Assembly (NCBI GenBank): GCA_023431345.1 | Contig: JAEYWK010000179.1 | Span: 1-64,000 of the forward strand | Reading direction: 5' to 3' | Source: Pseudomonadota bacterium | GTDB taxonomy: Bacteria > Myxococcota_A > Polyangia > Polyangiales > Polyangiaceae | Length of the DNA stretch: 64,000 bases | Shown: positions 52,470-59,176 of the stretch, piece by piece | Position numbering within the stretch: position 1 is the stretch's first letter | Layout of the letters: every line of letters starts with the position of its first letter | Program-made: the position numbers and the translations under genes | Notes under the pieces: model-generated | Databases searched by the model: none | Told to the model about the DNA's origin: nothing | What the model saw: the letters and a program-made list of their open reading frames with translations, nothing else

Positions 52470-53369
52470 ATGACCGATCCGCAAGACGGCACGCCCGAGC
52501 AGCCTGGGCCTCTCCCTGAACCCACGGCGCCCCAGGTGGAAGCTCCGCTGCCTGAAGCGGCTCCGGCCCCGCTGCCTGAAGCGGCTCCGGGCCCGCTCGC
52601 GACCGCTGCCGGCCCTGCCGCCGCTGCCGGTCCGGGCAGCCTCGACGTGCCGCCCGCGCCGACGCCGACGCCGACGCCGGAGGAGGCGCACGGCGAGCGA
52701 CCCACCTTCCTCTTCTTCGGCGTGCTGGCCGCCATCTCTCTGATCGCTGACGTGACGACCAAGGCCTGGGCGGAGATCACCCTCTCGCGCCGCAACCCCT
52801 TCGAGCCGTCGATCGAGCTCATCAAAGATCACCTCGCGTTCACGCTCGCCTACAACCCGGGCGGGGCCTGGGGCTTGTTCCAAAAGCACAGCGAGTATGT
52901 GCGACGGCCGTTCTTCTTGCTGGTCAGCCTGCTGGCGATCGCCTTCATCATCAATCTGTACGGCCGGCTCACCCCCCAGCAAAAAGCCCTCAAATGGGGC
53001 CTCCCGCTGGTGCTCGGCGGCGCGCTCGGGAACCTGTCCGACCGCATCGTGCGCTCCAACGTGATCGACTTCATCGACTATCAAGCGGCCTGGATCGAGT
53101 CGATGAACCGCTTCATCGCCAAGGCCGTCAAGGGCTGGTCGATCACCGACCACTGGCCGACCTTCAACGTGGCCGACATCGCGATCTGCGTGGGAGTGGG
53201 CCTGATGGCCGTCGATATGTTCACCTCGCGTCGCGGCGCTTCGGCGTCCTTGCCACCGAGGGCGCCGGCCGAAGGCACCCGCAGCCCCACGCCCGAGGCG
53301 CTGCCGTCGGCCGAGCTCAGCAAGCTACCGGTCCCCGACGCGACTCCGCCCTTGAAGCCAGACGCATAA
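52470..53369 (+). CDS. lspA: Lipoprotein signal peptidase II with Pro/Ala-rich extensions
   Basis: A 299-residue aspartyl protease of the inner membrane that removes signal peptides from diacylated lipoproteins. The family core is about residues 78-262: LIADVTTKAWAE, AYNPGGAWGLF, GGALGNLSDRIVRSNVIDFI (catalytic Asp) and FNVADIAICVGVG (second Asp). Usual family length is about 160-200. Here about 77 N-terminal residues are Pro/Ala/Glu-rich and the C-terminus has a similar tail. There is also an insert between the catalytic blocks (QAAWIESMNRFIAKAVKGWS). ATG 52470 is followed by lgt 18 bases after the stop. Confidence 0.92.
   Translation: MTDPQDGTPEQPGPLPEPTAPQVEAPLPEAAPAPLPEAAPGPLATAAGPAAAAGPGSLDVPPAPTPTPTPEEAHGERPTFLFFGVLAAISLIADVTTKAWAEITLSRRNPFEPSIELIKDHLAFTLAYNPGGAWGLFQKHSEYVRRPFFLLVSLLAIAFIINLYGRLTPQQKALKWGLPLVLGGALGNLSDRIVRSNVIDFIDYQAAWIESMNRFIAKAVKGWSITDHWPTFNVADIAICVGVGLMAVDMFTSRRGASASLPPRAPAEGTRSPTPEALPSAELSKLPVPDATPPLKPDA
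52545..52592 (+). repeat. 24-base tandem duplication in lspA N-terminus
   Basis: Two adjacent 24-base units (52545-52568 and 52569-52592), 23 of 24 bases identical, encode PLPEAAPA then PLPEAAPG in frame. Each unit contains the palindrome-like CCGCTGCCTGAAGCGG. It shows that the Pro/Ala-rich extension grew by local duplication. Confidence 0.85.
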
Positions 53370-53387
53370 AGCTCGAAAGTTCGGCCC

Positions 53388-54344
53388 ATGCAGAGCCGCC
53401 TGTTCACGCTCGACTTTTCTGCGTTCGGGGGCGACTACACCGTCCCGGCGCCGAGCTACTTCGTGCTGCTGCTGATCGGCTTCTTGTTCGCGACGATCTT
53501 GGGCTGCATCTGGGCCAAGCGCGTCGGCCAAGATCCAGACGTGATCGTCGACCTCGGCTTGGCCATGCTGCTCGCGGGAGTCGCGGGCGGCCGCCTGCTG
53601 CACGTGTTTGCCGACGGTTATTTCTGGGATTACGTGCACCTGTGCACCGATCCCTCGAAGGTCGACTGGCATGTGACGCGCAACGAGTGCCTCACGACGT
53701 ACGACGGCGTGTGGAACGCCGTGCAAGGCGTGTGTCGACCCAAGCAAGCCGACTGCTTGGCGTGGGCGAAGTTTTACGGCGGCGGTTTCGCTTACTACGG
53801 CGGCTTCATCGGCGCGTCGGCGGCCGCTTGGTTCCTGCTCAAGGCGGACCGTTTCCCGTTCTGGAAGGGCGCCGACATGGCCGGCATGGTGGTGCCGATA
53901 GGGCTGACGTTCGGCCGCATGGGCTGCACCCTGGCTGGCTGCTGCTTCGGCAAGCGGTGGGATTCGAGCTGGGCGCTGTCGTTTCCACCGCACAGCCCCG
54001 CTAGCGACGCCCAGTGGAAGGACAAGCTGCTGATGCAGCCGAGCGAAGCTTCCTTGCCGGTGCATCCGACGCAGCTCTACGAGTCGTTCGCCGCGCTCGC
54101 CATCGCGCTGTTCTTGACGCTCTACCTGCACGGTCGAAAGCGCTACGATGGCCAGATTTTCCTGGCGTTTACCGCGCTTTACGCGCTCGCCCGCTTCATC
54201 ATCGAGTACTTCCGCGATGATGACCGCGGGGCGCTGCTCGGCTTGAGCACCTCGCAGCTCATCGGCGTCATTTTGATCGGCGTCGCCGGCTACCTGCATA
54301 CCCGGCTCAGCGCTCGCACGCGCATCGCTCCCGCCGTGACCTGA
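53388..54344 (+). CDS. lgt: Prolipoprotein diacylglyceryl transferase (Lgt)
   Basis: A 318-residue inner-membrane enzyme that adds diacylglycerol to the lipobox Cys. Seven or so helices are visible, with FYGGGFAYYGGFIGASAAAW, signature GLTFGRMGCTLAGCCFGKRW and VHPTQLYESF, RFIIEYFRDDDRG and LSTSQLIG near the C-terminus. The signature has Cys where the E. coli enzyme has the conserved Asn (GRIGNF). Between helices, about residues 80-125, there is an inserted Cys-containing stretch (HLCTDPSK, NECLTT, GVCRPKQADCLAW). It pairs with lspA in the natural order of lipoprotein maturation. Confidence 0.9.
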   Translation: MQSRLFTLDFSAFGGDYTVPAPSYFVLLLIGFLFATILGCIWAKRVGQDPDVIVDLGLAMLLAGVAGGRLLHVFADGYFWDYVHLCTDPSKVDWHVTRNECLTTYDGVWNAVQGVCRPKQADCLAWAKFYGGGFAYYGGFIGASAAAWFLLKADRFPFWKGADMAGMVVPIGLTFGRMGCTLAGCCFGKRWDSSWALSFPPHSPASDAQWKDKLLMQPSEASLPVHPTQLYESFAALAIALFLTLYLHGRKRYDGQIFLAFTALYALARFIIEYFRDDDRGALLGLSTSQLIGVILIGVAGYLHTRLSARTRIAPAVT

Positions 54345-54400
54345 CGCCCGGCTTCGCCCGGGAAGTGGCCACGCCTGCGGCGCTGACTTAGGATCCAGTC

Positions 54401-55210
54401 ATGCGCCGCCTGGCTCCGCTGCTCATTTTGCCGCTCTTGCTCGCCTGCGGCGATCGGATCGAGCATCCCCCCGCGGCTCCGGACTGCGATCGGAGCGTCA
54501 GCGACTGCCGGGGTCTGCCGCCCGCGGGTGGTGGCGTGGGCAAGGGCGGCGGCGAAGGCGGCGACGGGTCCTCCGGTGACCAGACCACCGACTGGACCGG
54601 AGAGCTGCTGGCTTACACCGGGGACGACTTCACCACGGGCAGCCTGTTCGAAGGTGCGGCCAACGTCTCGGCGACCGGCGTCTCGGGCGCGCGCGTCCGG
54701 GGCACCTACGATGGCGCCACCTTCAGCCTCCAGAATATCGTGAAAGCCTCCACGAACTGGTTCTTGGTGGAGCCGGAGGCAGGGGCGGGGCTCTTACCCA
54801 CGCTCACGCCCGTCGACACTCGCGCCGTCAAGAACGATGAGCTGGCCATCGGCGTCGTGCGCGCAGCGGACATCGACGGCATCTTCGCGCTCGCCCTCGC
54901 CGCCACGGATCGCTCCGACGGTCGCGCGCAGCTGGTGGTGCGCGTCGTCGACTCTCGCGACCGCAGCGTGAGCGGCGTCAAGGCTTCGCTGACCGCGGAG
55001 CTCACGGCCTACCGCGGCGCCGGAACGTGGGACTCCACGGAGGGGGCCGCTACCGACGACAGCGGGCTCATCTTCTTCGGCAACGTGCCGGCGACGAGCG
55101 CCATCGGTGCGACGGCCATCGAGCTGCGCGGTCCCGTGACAGCGCGCGTCGAGGCCCGGATCAAGGCGGGGGTGACGACGGTCCTGACGGCGGTTGTCAG
55201 TCCGCCCTGA
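54401..55210 (+). CDS. Lipoprotein of unknown function
   Basis: A predicted 269-residue lipoprotein: MRRLAPLLILPLLLAC gives the lipobox. Residues about 35-60 are Gly-rich, then a beta-rich domain with a carboxypeptidase-regulatory style (VSGVKASLTAEL, then GLIFFGNVPATSAIGATAIE) follows. No further family is recognised. It lies between lgt and folD. A TAGGAT at 54389-54394 lies only six bases before the ATG. Confidence 0.65.
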   Translation: MRRLAPLLILPLLLACGDRIEHPPAAPDCDRSVSDCRGLPPAGGGVGKGGGEGGDGSSGDQTTDWTGELLAYTGDDFTTGSLFEGAANVSATGVSGARVRGTYDGATFSLQNIVKASTNWFLVEPEAGAGLLPTLTPVDTRAVKNDELAIGVVRAADIDGIFALALAATDRSDGRAQLVVRVVDSRDRSVSGVKASLTAELTAYRGAGTWDSTEGAATDDSGLIFFGNVPATSAIGATAIELRGPVTARVEARIKAGVTTVLTAVVSPP

Positions 55211-55230
55211 TCGAGCTAGAGCCGCCCCCG

Positions 55231-56088
55231 ATGGCGCAAATCATCGACGGCAAAGCGGTCTCACAGAAGGTTCGCGACGAGGTGAAGGCGGGGGTGGCGG
55301 CGTTTCTGGCCGAGCACGGTCGCGCGCCAGGCCTGCACGTGGTGCTGGTCGGAGACGACCAGGCTTCGGCCGTCTACGTCGGCAGCAAGGAAAAAGCCGC
55401 CGCCGAGGTGGGCATGGCGGGCAAGGTCTATCGCTTGCCCGGCTCGACCAGCGAGGCCGAAGTGCTGGCGCTCGTCGAGAAGCTCAACGCCGACGACACG
55501 GTCGACGGCATCCTCGTGCAGTTCCCGGTGCCGAAGCAGATCAGCCAGACCAAGGTGATCGAGACCATCTCGCCCGCGAAGGACGTCGACGGTCTGCACC
55601 CCGTCAACGTGGGCGCGCTGTGGGCGGGTGCGGAGGGCCTGGTTTCGTGCACGCCCGCCGGCTGCATGCGCTTGCTGAAAGAAGCGGGCGTCAAGCTCGC
55701 GGGTCAGAACGCCGTCGTCGTCGGCCGCAGCAACTTGGTGGGCAAACCCGTCGCGGCGCTGCTGCTCGCCCAGCACGCCACGGTAACGATCGCGCACTCG
55801 AAGACCGCTGACTTGCGGGAGGTGTGCCGCCAGGCGGATGTGCTGGTCGCCGCCGTCGGCCGGGAAGCGGTGATCAAGGGCGACTACGTCAAGCCGGGCG
55901 CGGCCGTGATCGATGTCGGCATGAACCGCAACGCCGCTGGCAAGCTGTGCGGTGACGTCGACTTTGCCGCGGCGGAGCCCGTCGCCGGCTTCATCACGAA
56001 GGTGCCGGGCGGCGTTGGCCCGATGACGATCGCGTGCTTGCTGGAAAATACGTTGAAAGCCGCGAAAATGCGCAGCGCGCGGCGCTAG
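55231..56088 (+). CDS. folD: Bifunctional methylenetetrahydrofolate dehydrogenase/cyclohydrolase
   Basis: A 285-residue cytoplasmic enzyme interconverting methylene-, methenyl- and formyl-tetrahydrofolate. YVGSKEKAAAEVGM near residue 50 carries the catalytic Tyr and Lys, and VDGILVQFPVPKQISQTKVI near 90 and AVVVGRSNLVGKPVAALLL near 160 are the two FolD signatures; PGGVGPMTIACLLENT closes the chain. ATG 55231 is 20 bases after the preceding stop; the longer frame to 55027 is not coding. Family length fits (about 285). Confidence 0.96.
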   Translation: MAQIIDGKAVSQKVRDEVKAGVAAFLAEHGRAPGLHVVLVGDDQASAVYVGSKEKAAAEVGMAGKVYRLPGSTSEAEVLALVEKLNADDTVDGILVQFPVPKQISQTKVIETISPAKDVDGLHPVNVGALWAGAEGLVSCTPAGCMRLLKEAGVKLAGQNAVVVGRSNLVGKPVAALLLAQHATVTIAHSKTADLREVCRQADVLVAAVGREAVIKGDYVKPGAAVIDVGMNRNAAGKLCGDVDFAAAEPVAGFITKVPGGVGPMTIACLLENTLKAAKMRSARR

Positions 56089-56121
56089 AGGCGGGGCGCC
56101 CAACGCCGCGACACGCCGTCG

Positions 56122-56727
56122 TCAGTCCTTGTTGCGCAGCTCGGCCACCAGCGCCGCCACCTGCGTCGCGAGCTGTTCGCGGCTGCCGTCGTTGTCGAGC
56201 ACGTAGTCGGCGCGGCGTCGCTTCTCGGCCAGCGGCAGCTGCGCGCGGATGCGCGCCGCAGCGTCGTCGGCCGTGATACCCCCGCGGGCGGCGATGCGCG
56301 CGAGCTGCGTGGCCTCGCTCGCCGCCACCACCACGACCGGCGCGAGCACGGCGTCGAGGCCGACCTCGAACAACAGCGGTACGTCGTAGCCGGCCAGCTC
56401 GTGGCCCTGGCGCTCGAGCTCTGCGAAGCGCTCCTGCGACAGACGCCGCACGATGGGGTGGGTGATGGCGTTCAGGCGCTGGCGGGCATCGGGGTCGCGG
56501 AAAACCAGCGCCGCGAGCTGCGCACGATCGAGCGCCCCGTCCGGGCCCAGCACCTCCGCGCCGAACGCGTCGACGACCTGCGCGAGGCCAGGCGTGCCCT
56601 TGGCGACGGCCTCGCGCGCCAACTCGTCGGCGTCCACGATCGGGACGCCGTGCCCCCGCAAGAGCGCGGCCGCGGTGCTCTTGCCGGAGCCGATGCCCCC
56701 CGTGAGGCCGAAAACACGCAGCGCCAT
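56122..56727 (-). CDS. coaE: Dephospho-CoA kinase
   Basis: A 201-residue P-loop kinase that phosphorylates dephospho-CoA, the last step of CoA synthesis. Walker A is VFGLTGGIGSGKSTAAALL. DADELAREAV and LNAITHPIVRR near residue 85 and YDVPLLFE near 110 are CoaE motifs, and ARIAARGGITADDAAARI follows. The C-terminus is normal. It converges with folD (33 bases apart). Confidence 0.95.
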   Translation of the reverse strand: MALRVFGLTGGIGSGKSTAAALLRGHGVPIVDADELAREAVAKGTPGLAQVVDAFGAEVLGPDGALDRAQLAALVFRDPDARQRLNAITHPIVRRLSQERFAELERQGHELAGYDVPLLFEVGLDAVLAPVVVVAASEATQLARIAARGGITADDAAARIRAQLPLAEKRRRADYVLDNDGSREQLATQVAALVAELRNKD

Positions 56728-56804
56728 GCGCTGAACCTAGCAGCCTCGGCCCGAGCGAGCGCCGTGAGCGCGTGAAAGGTCCGCGCTTATAGAAGGGCTT
56801 GCCG

Positions 56805-57758
56805 ATGGGCGGGCTTTGTCTCACCCTCGCGGGCGTGACTGGTCATCCGTTCCGGTTCCTGCTGCGCGCCGTGCTCTTCGTGAGCAGCTTCGCGGTCAGC
56901 GCGCGCGCGGAGGGGCCGTGGGCGCCTCGGCTCGAGTTTCGGTTCTCGACGTCGTCGACGCTCTTCGCGCGCCCCGGCGTCGGTCCCGACGGCGCCGTGT
57001 ACGTCGGCTCCGGTGACGGCTACGTGCACGCGCTCTCTCCCGAAGGCATCTACCGCTGGAGCTACACCGTGAAGGGGCGGGTGGTGGCGCCGCCGGTTGA
57101 GGAGCCGAAGAGCCGGCGCGTCTTCATCGCCACCAGCGAGGGGCGACTCTACGCGCTCGAGGCCGATTCGCACCTGCGCTGGGTCGCGACGCTGCCGTCG
57201 GCGCCCAAGAGCGAGCTGTCGCTCTCGCCGAAGGGCACGCTCTACTTCGTCGGCGTCGACAATCACCTCTACGGGATGACGACGGGCGGCGCGCTGACGC
57301 TGCGGCTCGCCGCGCGCGGCGCTCGCTCGGCGCCGCTGGCGCTGCCGAACGGACGCACCCAGGTCGTGCTCGAAGACACCTTCGCAACCCTGAAGGGTTA
57401 TGGTTACGAGCGCGCGCCGTTGCCGGGCCCCTTCGCGCGCACCGCAAAGCTGTCGCTCGCCGCCGAAAATGCGGTTTTGGCTTGCGAAGACGGGCAGGCG
57501 CGCGCGCTGGGCGGCGGCGCCTTGCCGTTGTCACTCGAGAGCGATTGCCTGTCGGCGCCGGTGGAAGGTGATGGGTTTTACGCGATCGCCGAAGCGAGCG
57601 GCGAGGTGCGCCTCGCTTTCGCCGACGGCCGGTCGCTACCGGTGGCGGTCGGCAGCGCGCCGCTGCGGCCGGTGTGGGACGCGCCGCGGCGCCGCTTGGT
57701 GGTCGCGTCGGCGACGGGATCGCTCGCGGTGCTCAAGGTGCCGAGGGGAGGGCCGTAG
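56805..57758 (+). CDS. PQQ-like beta-propeller protein
   Basis: A 317-residue probably exported protein. After a signal-like segment (FLLRAVLFVSSFAVSARAEG) repeated blades read GPDGAVYVGSGDGYVHALSP, RVFIATSEGRLYALEAD and GTLYFVGVDNHLYGM, the PQQ-like propeller signature. No catalytic residue is seen, so a scaffold or sensor role is possible. ATG 56805 follows AGAAGGG at 56791-56797; TTG 56799 is an alternative. The stop is two bases before the MrfB-like gene, which suggests co-expression. Confidence 0.8.
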   Translation: MGGLCLTLAGVTGHPFRFLLRAVLFVSSFAVSARAEGPWAPRLEFRFSTSSTLFARPGVGPDGAVYVGSGDGYVHALSPEGIYRWSYTVKGRVVAPPVEEPKSRRVFIATSEGRLYALEADSHLRWVATLPSAPKSELSLSPKGTLYFVGVDNHLYGMTTGGALTLRLAARGARSAPLALPNGRTQVVLEDTFATLKGYGYERAPLPGPFARTAKLSLAAENAVLACEDGQARALGGGALPLSLESDCLSAPVEGDGFYAIAEASGEVRLAFADGRSLPVAVGSAPLRPVWDAPRRRLVVASATGSLAVLKVPRGGP

Positions 57759-57760
57759 GC

Positions 57761-58999
57761 TTGGACTTCAAGCGCAAGCTCGGCTTCCTACCGACGCCAT
57801 CGACGCCGCCCGTCAACGTGCCGCTGCCCCGCGTGGAGCCGGCGCTCGGCGAGAGCGACGCGCCGCAGGGGGCGAGCGCGGCGCCGGAGCCGCTGAGCAT
57901 CATCGACCAGCTGCGCGCGAAAATGGCGGAAATACTCGAGCGGCCGGCGTCCGCGGCGCCGCCCCCGCGCCCCGCGGACCCGACCGAGACGCTGCTGCCG
58001 TTCGTGCGCGAAGAGACCACGGGCGGGCCCATCTACAGGCGACACAGCATCCTGCCGCCCTCTCACCACGTGGGCCGCATTCCGGTCGACGCCGCGCACG
58101 AGAGCCGCAGCGAGCTCTTGGCGCTCTTGGCGCTGGATCCGAACCTGGCGCGCTGCGAGGTGAGGCGCGCCCTGTTCTTCGACACCGAGACGACGGGGCT
58201 CGGCGGCGCGGGGGCGATCGCGTTCTTGCTCGGCATGGCCTGGTTCGACGGCGAGCGGCGCCTCCACATCGAGCAGCTGCTGCTGCGCAGCCCCGCCGAC
58301 GAGCCGGCGATGCTCGACGTGCTCAGCGAGCGGCTGGCCCAAACCGAGCTGCTCGTCTCTTACAACGGCAAGGCCTTCGATTGGCCGCTGCTGAAGGGCC
58401 GCTACGTCATGAATCGCCGCAAAATGCCCGGTGATTTGCCGCACCTCGACCTGCTCCACATCGGGCGGCGCCTCCACCGCAAGCGGCTCGGCGCTTGCCG
58501 GCTCAAGACGCTCGAGAGCGCCGTGCTCGGCTTCGAGCGCGGTGAGGACGTCGATGGCGGCGACGTGCCGGCACGTTACGCGCATTTTCTGCGAACCGGC
58601 GACGAAGAGTCGCTGCGGCAGGTCGTCGACCACAACGCTTGGGACGTCGTCAGCATGGCGGCCCTGGTCGGCTTGTACGGGGAGCCGTTCGACCTACTGC
58701 ACGGAGAAGATCTGGTCGGTTTCGCCCGCACGATGAAGCGCGCGGGCGCCCTGGCCGTCGCCGAGCGCGCCGCGGACCGAGCGCTGGAGCTCGGCGTCAC
58801 GGCCGCGCTCAAGGTGCGTGGTGACGTCCACAAGGCCCGCGGTGATCGAGCGCGAGCGCTCGAAGATTTCGAGCGGCTGGCGCGCGATGTGGACGACGCC
58901 ACGCTGCGCCTCGAGCTGGCCAAGCTGTACGAGCATTTCGTGAAAGACCCAGGGCGCGCCTTGGCGGTGCTCGAGCTGGGCACGGGCGAAGCCGACTAA
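57761..58999 (+). CDS. mrfB: DnaQ-fold exonuclease (MrfB/YprB-like) with TPR-like tail
   Basis: A 412-residue protein matching YprB/MrfB: RNase H-like 3'-5' exonuclease partner of MrfA in B. subtilis. RALFFDTETTGLGGAGAIAF near residue 140 gives the DxE pair, LLVSYNGKAFDWPLLKGRYV near 200 the third acidic residue, and VVDHNAWDVVSMAALV near 290 the last His/Asp. Helical repeats follow (about 315-410, ERAADRALELGVTAALKVRG), TPR-like. TTG 57761 has GAGGGGAGGG just upstream; the longer frame to 57674 overlaps the propeller gene. It is 5.4 kb from mrfA, not adjacent as in Bacillus. Confidence 0.87.
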   Translation: MDFKRKLGFLPTPSTPPVNVPLPRVEPALGESDAPQGASAAPEPLSIIDQLRAKMAEILERPASAAPPPRPADPTETLLPFVREETTGGPIYRRHSILPPSHHVGRIPVDAAHESRSELLALLALDPNLARCEVRRALFFDTETTGLGGAGAIAFLLGMAWFDGERRLHIEQLLLRSPADEPAMLDVLSERLAQTELLVSYNGKAFDWPLLKGRYVMNRRKMPGDLPHLDLLHIGRRLHRKRLGACRLKTLESAVLGFERGEDVDGGDVPARYAHFLRTGDEESLRQVVDHNAWDVVSMAALVGLYGEPFDLLHGEDLVGFARTMKRAGALAVAERAADRALELGVTAALKVRGDVHKARGDRARALEDFERLARDVDDATLRLELAKLYEHFVKDPGRALAVLELGTGEAD

Positions 59000-59158
59000 G
59001 CGGTGGCGCGGCGCCGCGCGCGGCTCGTGACGAAGCGCGCGAAGCTGAGCTGACCGCCTGCCCGGACCGCTGACCGTTCGCCTCGAGCGCTCGAAGCAAC
59101 AGAAGCAACAGGGGAGGGAGGGCTGGGCGGGCGGCGCTGCCCGACGCTGTCGCCTTGG

Positions 59159-59167
59159 TGCTATATC
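59159..59167 (+). promoter_or_regulatory. Candidate extended -10 before leuS
   Basis: TGCTATATC fits an extended -10 box and ends ten bases before the leuS ATG. No Shine-Dalgarno sequence lies between, so a leaderless or near-leaderless transcript is possible. Confidence 0.35.
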
Positions 59168-59176
59168 GCGGTCCCT

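Noticed and set aside
54347..54361. Hairpin after lgt as terminator
   Set aside because: Only a 5-bp GC stem without a T run; such stems are common by chance at this GC content.
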